From assembly GCA_016931535.1 (NCBI GenBank), contig JAFGEP010000163.1, positions 1-58,267 on the forward strand: a stretch of DNA of 58,267 nucleotides. The letters are read 5' to 3'. The notes below the pieces were generated by a model. The model was not told where the DNA came from. It saw only the letters and a list, made by a program, of their open reading frames with translations, and did no database searches. Positions within the stretch are counted from its first letter, which is position 1. Every line of letters starts with the position of its first letter. This DNA comes from Bradymonadales bacterium. Lineage in GTDB: Bacteria > Myxococcota_A > Bradymonadia > JAFGEP01. A program made the position numbers and the translations under genes. Shown here in pieces: positions 44,106 to 52,725 of the stretch.

Positions 44106-45134
44106 GTGAGCAGAACGACAAGCCCCACGAAATGGAAAAGAACAGGCTTTCCCCTGATCATGGCTCTGTTTTTCGCGGCCGCGCAGCCGGGGTGTCCTTC
44201 GGCTCCTGGCGATGACCTGGTGGGCGAGGACTGGCCGGCACAGCTCGATGCACCCCAAGATCTTCCCCGCGACCCTGGTCCCCTCGATCTGGCCCTCGAT
44301 CCGGTCCATGAGCCGTCGGATACCGCCGTGGATCTCTCCGAAGAGGCGGCGACCGACCCGGATGTGTCCATCGACACCCCCGAAGACGTCGACCTGGACG
44401 GGATGGATGTCGCCCAGGATCCCGGACCGGACGGCGAGGACCTGGCCGACGAGCCCGATATCCCCATCGACATCGCCAGCGACACGGTCTTGGAGGAGAT
44501 GGATGCCGCCGGCTTCTCCTGTGGCGACCCGCTGGTAGACGAGCGGGACGACATGGTCTACGCCACCGTACTGATCGGCACCCAGTGCTGGATGGCCCAG
44601 AACCTGGACGTGGGGGTCATGATCTCAGGAGCCTTGTCGCCGACCGACAACGATATTGTGGAGAAGTACTGCTACGGGGACGATCCGGCTAACTGTGAGA
44701 GCTACGGCGCGCTGTACGAATGGAACGAGCTGATGGGCTACTTGCCCTCCGACGCCGCCAACCCGTCCACCACACGCGGGATCTGCCCTGCCGGATGGCA
44801 CGTGCCCAGCGACGAGGAGTTCAAGGTGGTGGAGATGGCGCTGGGCATGACCCAGGCCGAGGCGGACCTGGCCAACACCTGGCGGGGGGTCGGGGTCGGG
44901 ACGGCGATGCTGCAGGGGGGATCCTCGGGGTACGAGGCGCTGCTCACCGGCCGCCGCAAGCCGTATTCTCCCTATTTCGATCTGCTCGGCTCCCAGGAGT
45001 ACACCTACACCTCCACCGAGTGGGGAGACACCAATGCCTGGCGGCGATGTTTCAGCGGTGCGATGAGCACCGTGGGACGCTGGAACACCTTCTCCAAGAG
45101 CTACGGATTTCCGGTCCGCTGCCTGCAGGATTGA
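44106..45134 (+). CDS. Lipoprotein with Asp-rich linker and FISUMP domain (second copy)
   Basis: About 342 residues. Signal (KRTGFPLIMALFFAAAQPGC) with Cys as lipobox. The linker is shorter (about 95 residues) and still Asp-rich (DLPRDPGPLDLALDPVHEPS). The FISUMP-like domain starts at FSCGDPLVDERDDMVYATVL, with IGTQCWMAQNLDVG and ICPAGWHVPSDEEFKVVEM. It is almost the same as in the first copy, including base sequence in long stretches (43460-44067 against 44520-45134), so recent tandem duplication or gene conversion is likely. The GTG at 44106 is chosen because AAAGGA lies 8 bases upstream; ATG 44097 is an alternative. Confidence 0.8.
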   Translation: MSRTTSPTKWKRTGFPLIMALFFAAAQPGCPSAPGDDLVGEDWPAQLDAPQDLPRDPGPLDLALDPVHEPSDTAVDLSEEAATDPDVSIDTPEDVDLDGMDVAQDPGPDGEDLADEPDIPIDIASDTVLEEMDAAGFSCGDPLVDERDDMVYATVLIGTQCWMAQNLDVGVMISGALSPTDNDIVEKYCYGDDPANCESYGALYEWNELMGYLPSDAANPSTTRGICPAGWHVPSDEEFKVVEMALGMTQAEADLANTWRGVGVGTAMLQGGSSGYEALLTGRRKPYSPYFDLLGSQEYTYTSTEWGDTNAWRRCFSGAMSTVGRWNTFSKSYGFPVRCLQD

Positions 45135-45226
45135 ACGGGTTTCCCTTGATGGAGATCTCGGCGATTCCCGCCTCCTGGATTCGAACCACCTCCCGCAACG
45201 TAGCTACTTCCTGTCAGGATTTCGGC

Positions 45227-45256
45227 TTGCAGTACACCTTCTGTTGGAGATACGAT
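45227..45256 (+). promoter_or_regulatory. Putative sigma70 promoter of the methyltransferase-TenA operon
   Basis: TTGCAG (45227-45232), an 18-base spacer, TACGAT (45251-45256), about 42 bases before the ATG at 45298. Confidence 0.45.
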
Positions 45257-45297
45257 GACCAGCCATTTTGGAGGTGTCGAAACCGAGGCAATAGGCC

Positions 45298-46020
45298 ATG
45301 AACACGACCGCATTCGACGAGTATGCCGAGCGATATGACGGCTGGTTTCTGAAGAACCCCCAGGTGCTGGAGTCGGAGGTGCTGCTTGTCAAGCACGCTC
45401 TGGGAGAGCCGGGGGAAACCCTGAGCGTCGGCTGTGGTAGTGGGTTGTTCGAGTCGATGCTCCGACTCCATCACGGCATCGACATCCGCTACGGGGTAGA
45501 GCCCTCCGAGTCGATGGCGGCCATTGCCCGCAAGCGTGGCATGGAGGTCGAGTCGGGCCTGGCCGAATCGCTGCCGTGGGAGGACGAGCGGTTCGACACG
45601 GTGCTCTTGAACGGGACGCCCTCCTACATCGGCGACCTTGAACGGGCTTTCCGGGAGGCCTTCCGGGTGCTTCGATCCGGCGGCCGGATCGTGGTGGCCG
45701 ACGTGCCGGCGGAGAGCTCCTATGCCCTGTTGTACAGCCTGGCGGCGGTCAAGGGGAGCTGGGAGGATCCCATCTTTGCGGGGGTGGCGCCGTCCTGTCC
45801 CTATCCGGTCGAGTTCACCCGCAACGCCCGCTGGCGGTCCACCCCCAGCAAGGCCGCATTGCTGGAGAAGGTCGGGTTCGACTCCTTGGAGTATGCCCAG
45901 ACCCTGACCCGCCATCCGGTCTACACCAACCTGGAGGTGGAGCAGCCCACAGAGGGGTACGATCGAGGGGACTACGTGGCCATCCGGGCGGTAAAGCCGG
46001 CCCGCCAGGGGAACCGATGA
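45298..46020 (+). CDS. SAM-dependent class I methyltransferase
   Basis: 240 residues, cytoplasmic. TLSVGCGSGLFESMLR is motif I of the SAM fold, RYGVEPSESMAAIAR follows, and ERFDTVLLNGTPSYI is the motif II region; AFREAFRVLRSGGRIVVADVP is the post-strand typical of Methyltransf_11 enzymes. Substrate unknown. The ATG at 45298 has a GAGG-containing site about 20 bases upstream and the family begins with FDEYAERYDGWF. It overlaps the next gene by 4 bases (ATGA at 46017), so it is coupled to the TenA gene; a thiamin or pyrimidine link is a hypothesis. Confidence 0.85.
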   Translation: MNTTAFDEYAERYDGWFLKNPQVLESEVLLVKHALGEPGETLSVGCGSGLFESMLRLHHGIDIRYGVEPSESMAAIARKRGMEVESGLAESLPWEDERFDTVLLNGTPSYIGDLERAFREAFRVLRSGGRIVVADVPAESSYALLYSLAAVKGSWEDPIFAGVAPSCPYPVEFTRNARWRSTPSKAALLEKVGFDSLEYAQTLTRHPVYTNLEVEQPTEGYDRGDYVAIRAVKPARQGNR

Positions 46021-46667
46021 TCTCCTCCGACCTGTACCAGGCTGCCCAGGATCTCTGGCAAGCCCAGCGGGAGCACCCCTTCGTCCAGGGGATCGCCGAG
46101 GGCACCATCGCCGACAAGCAGCTCGCTTGCTACGTCTTGCAGGACTACCGGTATCTCGTCGAGTACGCGCGGGTTCTGGCGCTGGCGGCGGCCCGGGCCG
46201 ATCGGCTGGAGTCGATGACCTGGTTCTCGCAGGTGCTGCACCTCACGCTGGGGACCGAGATGGAGCTCCACCGGCGTTTCGCCTCCCGGTTGTCAATCTC
46301 GGCCGAGGAGCTGGAGTCGGCTCCATTGCTGCCGACCACGCGCGCCTATGCCGACTTTCTGGTCCGGACCGCCGCCATCGGCGACCTGGTCGACCTGGTG
46401 GCAGCGCTTCTCCCCTGCACCTGGGGCTACGTGGAGCTGGCGGAGGAGCTTGCATCCCGGGATCTGCCGGACGATCCGTTCTGCGCCGAGTGGATCCGCC
46501 AGTACAGCGGGCCGGAGTTCAAGGTGGCGGCCGACTGGCTGGTAGCCGAGCTGGATCGGCTGGCGGCCGGTGCCAGCGAGCAGAAGCGGGCGGTCCTGGA
46601 GGAGCTGTTCGTCACCTCCAGCCGATACGAGCTCGCCTTCTGGGAGATGTGCTGGCAGGGCAGGTAA
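46017..46667 (+). CDS. tenA: TenA family protein (thiaminase II/aminopyrimidine aminohydrolase-like)
   Basis: 216 residues, all-helical. The family marker Cys134 is in AALLPCTWGYVELAEEL; the N-terminal FVQGIAEGTIADKQLACYVL-QDYRYLVEY and the final SSRYELAFWEMCW (Glu residues 205, 210) are typical. TenA hydrolyses thiamin or its breakdown product 4-amino-5-aminomethyl-2-methylpyrimidine. There is no TPP riboswitch or other thi gene in the window. The ATG overlaps the methyltransferase stop by 4 bases, and its 3' end overlaps a small antitoxin gene on the other strand. Confidence 0.85.
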   Translation: MISSDLYQAAQDLWQAQREHPFVQGIAEGTIADKQLACYVLQDYRYLVEYARVLALAAARADRLESMTWFSQVLHLTLGTEMELHRRFASRLSISAEELESAPLLPTTRAYADFLVRTAAIGDLVDLVAALLPCTWGYVELAEELASRDLPDDPFCAEWIRQYSGPEFKVAADWLVAELDRLAAGASEQKRAVLEELFVTSSRYELAFWEMCWQGR

Positions 46668-46869
46668 AGGCGGGTGCGACCCCGCCCCACCAGCGGATAG
46701 ACCAGGTAGGTGTTGGTTTTCCAACCGAATCACCGGGGGCCAGGCCGTCGGCCGGAATGATACGCAGCAGCTTCCCGTTGCGTTCCAACTCGACCGCCTC
46801 TCCGGTCTCGAGGATGTGGTCGAGGATCTTGTAGGTATCCCTGCAAAGATCGGTGGCGCTGTAGGGCAT
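46612..46869 (-). CDS. Orphan Phd/YefM-like antitoxin (C-terminus altered)
   Basis: 85 residues. Residues 1-42 (PYSATDLCRDTYKILDHILE, then VELERNGKLLRIIPAD) match Phd-type antitoxin N-domains with a strong GGAGGTGATCC site before the ATG. After residue 45 the sequence (VGKPTPTWSIRWWGGVAPAF) is not family-like and runs opposite to the last 56 bases of TenA, so the toxin-binding part and toxin gene are missing. Probably an orphan or truncated module. The bases upstream (46910-46945) contain GTACGT-type repeats that could be its operator. Confidence 0.55.
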   Translation of the reverse strand: MPYSATDLCRDTYKILDHILETGEAVELERNGKLLRIIPADGLAPGDSVGKPTPTWSIRWWGGVAPAFTCPASTSPRRRARIGWR

Positions 46870-47063
46870 GGATCACCTCCGTCAGAGCCTGCTTCTACAG
46901 TCGGCAAAGGCCGGTATGTACGTCAAATGCCTATTAGTACGTACGCAGTGGGACCCGGGGAAGGGTTGCTCCCACCGCTTGGTTGCGGCCGGTGTAGACA
47001 GCGACACACCCCCCACCAGGAGGTGCCCATTCCCGTCGCTTCTTGCCGATCTGCTGCTCGGTG

Positions 47064-47092
47064 TTGCCGTAAGGCACGTGGGTCGCTATACG
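47064..47092 (+). promoter_or_regulatory. Putative sigma70 promoter
   Basis: TTGCCG (47064-47069), a 17-base spacer, TATACG (47087-47092), about 58 bases before the start of the secreted Glu/Val/Pro-repeat protein at 47151. Confidence 0.5.
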
Positions 47093-47150
47093 TGCGAAAC
47101 AGGAACATGTGTTTCGGGTTCGAAAAGTGGTTCTCAGCTAGGAGTTCACG

Positions 47151-48017
47151 ATGAGAGAGCGAAAACCTGGAAGAAGGTTCTTCATGGCGTCCTTGTTGCT
47201 GTCTTGCCTGGTGGGGTGGGGAGTGCTGCCGCTGGCGGCCCAGGAGCCGGAGGCGGTCGAGCCCACCGAGGCGGTCGAGCCGGAGGAGGTGGTGGAGCCT
47301 GTCGAGGTCGCAGAGCCCGCCGAGGTGGTCCAGCCACAGGATGAGGCCGAGCCGCAAGTGCTGGAACCGGTGGTGGTCTCGCTGACGGTCGATGGCAGCG
47401 ACGCCATCTACCTGGCGGGACGCACCGACGTCGTCATCCCACCGCTCGATGTGGAGGAGGAAGATCTCTTGCTGGCGAGATCCGGAGGAACCCATCTGGA
47501 GTCCCTGCCCGAGATGGTCCCGGTGGTCGGGATGGCCTCGTTCACCCTGACCGCAACCGGATTGATCAACTACTACAACGGGCCGGTCGAGGAGGGGTTG
47601 CCGCCCGACGGCAGTCTTACCGACGTCTCCGAGATCGGGTGTCTGGGCGGCATCAGCCGGTATATCGGGCCTGTGGGAGCACTGGTCGGCGTGTTTCTGG
47701 ACGACTCCATCCCGGCTGAAGGGCCTGCGCCGGATCCGATCGGGTACTTCGCGGAAGGCGATTCGGAAGATCCCGAGGGGAATCCGGTTTTCATCCCCTC
47801 CCAGGCCTACTCGCCGAGCTTGGGACAGGTGTTCTTCATCGGCGATGGGGTAGACAACCAGGTTTCCAGCCAACCCCAGACCTTTGTCGTTCCGGCCGGT
47901 GCTACCCGCCTGTTCTTGGGGACGGCCGATGCAGGCTCTTTCAACGGCCCGCCCGGCTTCTACGACGACAACAACGGCGGCTTCCAGGTGGTCATTACCC
48001 TCCAGCGGGCCCAGTAG
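47151..48017 (+). CDS. Secreted protein with Glu/Val/Pro repeats and LecA-like C-terminal domain
   Basis: 288 residues. The signal (FFMASLLLSCLVGWGVLPLA) is followed by a Glu/Val/Pro repeat region (residues about 32-72: VEPTEAVEPEEVVEPVEVAE) and then a beta domain (about 75-288) with INYYNGPVEEGLPPDGSLTD, DGVDNQVSSQPQTFVVPAGA and TRLFLGTADAGSFNGPPGFY-DDN. This last part resembles the LecA/PA-IL-like fold that binds sugars, where the Y-DDNNG element coordinates calcium. Identification is by pattern, so tentative. Likely cell-surface or extracellular. Confidence 0.6.
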   Translation: MRERKPGRRFFMASLLLSCLVGWGVLPLAAQEPEAVEPTEAVEPEEVVEPVEVAEPAEVVQPQDEAEPQVLEPVVVSLTVDGSDAIYLAGRTDVVIPPLDVEEEDLLLARSGGTHLESLPEMVPVVGMASFTLTATGLINYYNGPVEEGLPPDGSLTDVSEIGCLGGISRYIGPVGALVGVFLDDSIPAEGPAPDPIGYFAEGDSEDPEGNPVFIPSQAYSPSLGQVFFIGDGVDNQVSSQPQTFVVPAGATRLFLGTADAGSFNGPPGFYDDNNGGFQVVITLQRAQ

Positions 48018-48159
48018 CGGCCACGAACAAGAATCTGATCACCAAACACGTCCGCCGGCTGTTGGTCCGCTGTTGGCTGCCGGCGCCGCCGGTGCAGGGC
48101 CTTTCGGCAGGCTGGAGAAAGTCCTTGACGAGTGTCCTCTGTCCGATGCGAGCTTCCCG

Positions 48160-49692
48160 CTACGGGCAGTTCTGGCTCTGCCAGGTGGGGGTGTCGGACT
48201 GGTAGTTGCCTGCGAAGAAGGGGCTGCCGGTGCCGGGTCTGAGCGCGAAGCCGTTCACCGTGAAGTAGAACTGCAGGGTGGTGGTCGCGATCTCCTGGCC
48301 ATAGGAGCCGCTGATGATCTCGACCGGGATCTCCTGCTCGGGGCAGGTGTAGTAGGCAAAGGGGTCGACAGCGCCGACGTTGAAGGCGTAGCGGGCATTG
48401 TTGTTGGGTTGATCGACCAGGTCCAGGTACTGGCTGGTGAAGGGGCCGTCGCCGTAGCGCCAGTGGACCTGGACGTCGAGATCTTGCCACAGGTCGGGGT
48501 TGGCACGGTCGGTGAAGCCCTCTTGCCAAACCTCGAAGCAGACGTTGCGCACCGAGGCGCGGGTGCGAGCCCAGCTGTCGTACTGGTAGCTCTCCTCCAG
48601 AGGGGCGCCGCCGTCGCAGGGGTGTGAGGCGCCTCGGCTGATGTTCTGGACGACGTTGCCCATCCAGCCGGGACCGCCCAGGACCTCGAAGCGGTAGTTC
48701 TGGCTGTTGTTGGAGTCGTAGGCCTGACAGGGAGAGCCTCCGGTGAGGGCATAGTTGTAGAACCAGATCTCGGCCGAGGTCGCGTCCTGGGGGATATCGA
48801 AGTGGGCGCTGATGGGGAAGGAGGTGTTGGTCGGCGTTCCGTAGTAGCTCTCGAAAGCACGGACCGAGGCCTCGTGGATCTGGTCGCCGGGGGTGAACTT
48901 GACGTAGGCCCAGATGTTCCAGGCGGGGTAGCCGTTGTGGGTGCCCCGGCACTGGTTTAGCCGGTCGAGTTCGTAGTCGATCTGCAGCGTCCCACCGGCG
49001 ACCAGGCGGCCGCCCTGCAGGATCCGTCCGTCGGCGGTGAAGGTCAGAACGGCCTCGGGCCGGGAGTCCACGCCAGGGAGATCGGTGTTGCCGGAGCCGT
49101 TTCTCACCGAGCAGAGGTTGTCGTCGTTCTGGATGGACCAGCCGGAGTTGACGGTGAGCAGGTAGTTGTCGAAGTCGCCCGGGTTGCGATTGTGGTCGAA
49201 GAGGCGTCCTCCGTTGGCCTGGTGGAGCACCGGCACCACCTCGAAGCTGGCCCGTGTCAGGCTGGTGCCGCTCATGCCGGGCTGGGGGAGGTTCTTGGAG
49301 AGCTGGAACTGGTAACGGACGAATCCAGTGGGTGAGCCGTCGGTCACGGTGGCAGGCACCTCGTACCAGGAGTCTTCCCAGGTATTGCGATACAGGATGG
49401 CTGGCTTGGCGCCCTGGGACAGCACCTGGTGGGCGACATCGATACGGCCGAACCAGATCCAGTTGCGGCTATCGTCGGTAGTGACATAGCCACCCATGTC
49501 GTTGGATTGCCGGGCCAGGTCGACCAGGACGATCTGGCACTGGTGGTCGGCGGCATCGCGACCGTCGGCGGCGCCCAGCAGGGGAGCCGCGGCCGGTGAG
49601 ACCGACTCGCTGTCCAGAGCGTCCAGTGATTCCGTGCAGGAGAGGGCGAACAGGAGCAGAAAGAGGGGAACCCATTTGATCCAGGACAACAT
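48160..49692 (-). CDS. Lipoprotein with duplicated beta domains
   Basis: 510 residues. Signal and lipobox MLSWIKWVPLFLLLFALSC. The mature part contains segments such as GGYVTTDDSRNWIWFGRIDV and AFESYYGTPTNTSFPISAHF and several Trp-rich, Asn-rich strands with three Cys pairs; it looks like two beta-sandwich modules (about residues 70-250 and 260-510). Proteins of this kind occur in Myxococcota as unannotated exported proteins, but I cannot name the family. ATG 49692 has GGAGG six bases before; the TTG at 49698 is less likely. Confidence 0.65.
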   Translation of the reverse strand: MLSWIKWVPLFLLLFALSCTESLDALDSESVSPAAAPLLGAADGRDAADHQCQIVLVDLARQSNDMGGYVTTDDSRNWIWFGRIDVAHQVLSQGAKPAILYRNTWEDSWYEVPATVTDGSPTGFVRYQFQLSKNLPQPGMSGTSLTRASFEVVPVLHQANGGRLFDHNRNPGDFDNYLLTVNSGWSIQNDDNLCSVRNGSGNTDLPGVDSRPEAVLTFTADGRILQGGRLVAGGTLQIDYELDRLNQCRGTHNGYPAWNIWAYVKFTPGDQIHEASVRAFESYYGTPTNTSFPISAHFDIPQDATSAEIWFYNYALTGGSPCQAYDSNNSQNYRFEVLGGPGWMGNVVQNISRGASHPCDGGAPLEESYQYDSWARTRASVRNVCFEVWQEGFTDRANPDLWQDLDVQVHWRYGDGPFTSQYLDLVDQPNNNARYAFNVGAVDPFAYYTCPEQEIPVEIISGSYGQEIATTTLQFYFTVNGFALRPGTGSPFFAGNYQSDTPTWQSQNCP

Positions 49693-49821
49693 AGCCAACC
49701 TCCATCAAGACCATTTGAAAAGGGCAAATCCAATAGCCCAACATCCGAGAGTGCCTTTATTCGAGTTGCCTTCGCCAGTCAAGAAAAAATGGTGACCTCC
49801 TCCCCCCAGGCGGAGCCGGGG

Positions 49822-49950
49822 GGAGGTGGCGGCGAAGCCGACGGAGGGGGCGATCCTCCCCTGCGGGGGAGGTGGCGGCGAAGCCGACGGAGGGGGCGAT
49901 CCTCCCCTGCGGGGGAGGTGGCGGCGAAGCCGACGGAGGGGGCAATCCTA
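49822..49950. repeat. 46-bp tandem repeat, about 2.8 copies (locus 2)
   Basis: Units start at 49822, 49868 and 49914. Each contains a hairpin CGGC-GAA-GCCG and the core ACGGAGGGGGCGATCCT (GGCAATCCTA in the last). The reverse complement of the core occurs at 12.2 kb and the same core at 58.2 kb. Confidence 0.85.
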
Positions 49951-49965
49951 TCCAGCTGTCCGTTG

Positions 49966-50865
49966 TCAGCCTTTCCGATACAGCCTGTCCGCCAGGTCGG
50001 TGATCTCCTGGCGCATCGCCAGCAGCTCGAGCCAGCGGGCGGGGATGCCCGAGGCGCCGTAGAAGGCACCGGCCACCTGTCCGCAGACAGCGGCGGTGGT
50101 ATCGGCATCATCGCCCAGGTTGGCAGCCCTCAGGATCGCCTCCTCGAAGCTCTCAGTATGAACAAAACACCACAGAGCCGCCTCGAGGCTTGGCACCACG
50201 TACCCCGTGCCGCGGATCTCCCCTTCGGACTTTCGCAGGTACTCACCCTGGGCGATGGCCTCGATCTTGTGCGCACCCGCGAACGAGTCGCGGTCGCCCA
50301 GGGCCACCTCCTCTTTGGGGCTGCCCATCAGCGCCCGGGCGATGATCCGGGAGAACAGGCGGCAGGCATCCAGGCACTCCGTTGCGCCATGGGTCGTTCG
50401 GGAGCTCTCTGCGGCGTATTTCTCGATCGCCACCATGTCCGGGAAGAAGCACATCGGGATGGGGGCGAGCCGCATGATGCAGCCGTTTCCGGCCGAGTGG
50501 GGATTGGTCGACCCGGCGAACGGATCACCGGTCTTCTGGTAATGGCGCAGGGCCATGGCGACTGTGGTGCCGATGTCGAAACAGTGTCCGGTGCTGCTCA
50601 GATAACCGGTCTCTTCCCAGAGGCAATAGCGCTCCATCTGGTCGCGAGCGTCGAAGTCGTTGCACTCGACCAGGCTGGTCGCCAGGCAGAGGGCCATGGA
50701 GGTGTCGTCGGTCCACTGGCCCGGCTTCAGCCGGAACGGGCCTCCACCGACCATGTCGGTCAGCGGGGCAAACGAGCCCCGCGGGCTGAACTCCACGGTG
50801 GTGCCTACGGCGTCGCCCGCAGCCAAACCGAGCAGGCAACCGCGGAACCGGTCCTGTCTATCCAT
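49966..50865 (-). CDS. ADP-ribosylglycohydrolase (DraG/ARH family)
   Basis: 299 residues. RFRGCLLGLAAGDAVGTTVE is the family start. WTDDTSMALCLATSL provides the first metal ligands (Thr-Asp-Asp), and LGDDADTTAAVCGQVAGAFY provides the second Asp-Asp-x-Asp pair for the dinuclear Mg/Mn site; NPHSAGNGCIMRLAPI is the substrate loop. The enzyme removes ADP-ribose from modified proteins or nucleic acids. No cognate ADP-ribosyltransferase is seen nearby. ATG 50865 has GAGGA 9 bases before it; the ATG at 50871 is too close. Confidence 0.9.
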   Translation of the reverse strand: MDRQDRFRGCLLGLAAGDAVGTTVEFSPRGSFAPLTDMVGGGPFRLKPGQWTDDTSMALCLATSLVECNDFDARDQMERYCLWEETGYLSSTGHCFDIGTTVAMALRHYQKTGDPFAGSTNPHSAGNGCIMRLAPIPMCFFPDMVAIEKYAAESSRTTHGATECLDACRLFSRIIARALMGSPKEEVALGDRDSFAGAHKIEAIAQGEYLRKSEGEIRGTGYVVPSLEAALWCFVHTESFEEAILRAANLGDDADTTAAVCGQVAGAFYGASGIPARWLELLAMRQEITDLADRLYRKG

Positions 50866-51350
50866 GGGCATGGTCCTCGTCAAAAAGCCTGGCGCTACAA
50901 GATCTCTCTCGCTGTGGCCGCCCGTAAGAGGTCGACCTGTGCGCCAGGGCAGTTGTCCAGTATACCAGTACGGGCGAAGCGGCTCATTCTATCGCGTGAT
51001 GGAAGCGGGTGCTACTCGGCATGTCAAAGGCTGTGATCGGGAGGCATGATCGCGGTATGCACTCATTATGTGGACCGAGACGACGATAGCTTTCCGATTC
51101 ATGGACCCATTGACAGTTTAGAGGTGTTTGAAAACCGCGATGACTCTGTAAAAGTCGGTCCCCAAACCCTGCCCCGATAAATATAGCTTGTCAATAAATG
51201 AATAAAGATCAGTTGTACATTTTATAATATGGGGTAGAAAAAACGGTTAGTTGTATCACGCCCGCCGCAACCAAGATGTGGGATGTAACAAGAGATTAAA
51301 TGAAGCACAGGAGAACAGGTTCAGCGGGACGGGACGATACTCGGGTCAGA
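50866..51350. other. Intergenic with an AT-rich island
   Basis: 485 bases. The part 51160-51300 is much richer in A and T than the surroundings and contains a perfect TATAAT (51223-51228) without a well-placed -35. No open frame looks coding. It lies between a minus-strand gene that starts at 50865 and another that ends at 51351, so only the first needs a promoter here. Confidence 0.4.
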
Positions 51351-52646
51351 TCAGGGGTAGACCGTGCCGCGCACCCAGTCGTCTCCTGTCGCGTTTGGGA
51401 CCCATGTGAGCTTGTTCTGGATTATCCGCTCGCCGTCCGCATCGAAGACGATCTCTCCCGAGGCGCCGTTGAAGGTGACGGAGCTGCCAGCTGTGATCGC
51501 CGCCCGAGCCGCGATCAACGCGTTGCTGCCGATGCCCACCTCAACCCCGGTGGAGTTCTGGAAGGATTGCATCTGTTGTTTGACCGATGCCGAGTTCAGA
51601 TTATCCTCGCCAGCAGCGGCCTTCAGGAGGGAGAGCGCAAACAGGTAGGTGCAATCATAAGCGTTTGAGCTAAAGGGGTTGGGGGCCTCCCCCCAACGTG
51701 CCCTGAATGCGCTATCGAAGGTGTCGTAGTGGTCCTCACCTTGATTGTCCACGCTGGTCCCCATCAGAACGTTGCCAGAGGCGATCCATTCGGCAACTCC
51801 CGGTGTATGGGTGAAGAAGGTACTGTTGACGGCACCGTCCGTCACCACAATGGCGCCACTATAGCCTTCCGTCGTGACATGATCGAAAATCGGCCCCGCT
51901 TGTTGGTCAAACCCGATTACCACGATGACGTCCGGTGTGCTGTCGAGTAGATCGGCGAGGTCCGAAAGGTTAGAAGTCACATCGTATTCACCGGTCGGAA
52001 AGGAGCGATCAAATGCTTCCGACCCATCGCGCAAGACTTCGGACAGGCCGTTGCCGTACGAGTCATCGATCCAGTAGAGGGCGACGCGCTCCCATTCGTT
52101 TTCCTCGATGAGCGTCAAGACCAGTTCCCCCTGGGCATTGTCGTCCCGAACGGTGCGGTAGAAGGTGTGGTTCTGGTCCAGATCGTTGAGAGCGGGTGAG
52201 GTGGCGGAGCAGTTGCACTGAACCAGAGTGTCGTAAGGCGCCGTCTGGGTGACCTCGATGATCGTATTCGCAATCGACGAAAACAGGCTAACGACCCCGA
52301 CCGCCTGATGTTCATCGTGCAGGTTTTGCACGGCGCTCTGGGTCAGTTCCACGGTCACGTTGCCGTCGGCCCCAGCGGGGCTCACATTCACTACTTCGAT
52401 GGTGGGCAGAACGCCCGCGGCGTTGATCTCCTCGACCGCCATTTGCACACCCTGCAGGCGGAGCCTGGCCGTTGCCGATGCCTCGGTATGAAAAATCCCG
52501 CCAATGACGATCGTGTCAGCATCGGGGGATTCTTCATCGCCACATCCGGCTATCGAGAAAATGCCAGCCATGAAGAGGACAAGCGCCAGCAATGCGCTGC
52601 TCGATAGGCGATTCGAATGCAGTCTGGTCAGCAGGCGAGGGAACAT
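51351..52646 (-). CDS. Branched-chain-amino-acid-type substrate-binding lipoprotein (Peripla_BP_6-like)
   Basis: 431 residues. The lipobox follows VLFMAGIFSIAGC, so it is an exported lipoprotein. DTIVIGGIFHTEASATARLR, QGVQMAVEEINAAGVLPTIE and the repeated alpha/beta units (HTFYRTVRDDNAQGELVLTL; SDLADLLDSTPDVIVVIGFD; YSGAIVVTDGAVNSTFFTHT) are the LivJ-type periplasmic binding fold. No ABC permease or ATPase is near, so it may act alone or with a distant transporter. ATG 52646 with AGGAG upstream; the open frame to 52715 has no support. The promoter is well defined. Confidence 0.85.
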   Translation of the reverse strand: MFPRLLTRLHSNRLSSSALLALVLFMAGIFSIAGCGDEESPDADTIVIGGIFHTEASATARLRLQGVQMAVEEINAAGVLPTIEVVNVSPAGADGNVTVELTQSAVQNLHDEHQAVGVVSLFSSIANTIIEVTQTAPYDTLVQCNCSATSPALNDLDQNHTFYRTVRDDNAQGELVLTLIEENEWERVALYWIDDSYGNGLSEVLRDGSEAFDRSFPTGEYDVTSNLSDLADLLDSTPDVIVVIGFDQQAGPIFDHVTTEGYSGAIVVTDGAVNSTFFTHTPGVAEWIASGNVLMGTSVDNQGEDHYDTFDSAFRARWGEAPNPFSSNAYDCTYLFALSLLKAAAGEDNLNSASVKQQMQSFQNSTGVEVGIGSNALIAARAAITAGSSVTFNGASGEIVFDADGERIIQNKLTWVPNATGDDWVRGTVYP

Positions 52647-52696
52647 GGTTTTTCTCCTGATTTTGTTGGGTAGAGCCAAAAGAATTACGAAAAAGA

Positions 52697-52725
52697 ACTG
52701 TATGCTTGGTGTCATTCACTGTCAA
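52697..52725 (-). promoter_or_regulatory. Sigma70 promoter of the binding lipoprotein
   Basis: On the minus strand a consensus TTGACA (plus 52720-52725), 17-base spacer, TACAGT (plus 52697-52702), about 50 bases before the ATG at 52646. Confidence 0.7.

Noticed and set aside
45165..45200. tRNA T-loop-like GGATTCGAACC
   Set aside because: The minus-strand T-stem would have only three paired bases and no D-arm or acceptor stem could be formed around it, so it is coincidental.
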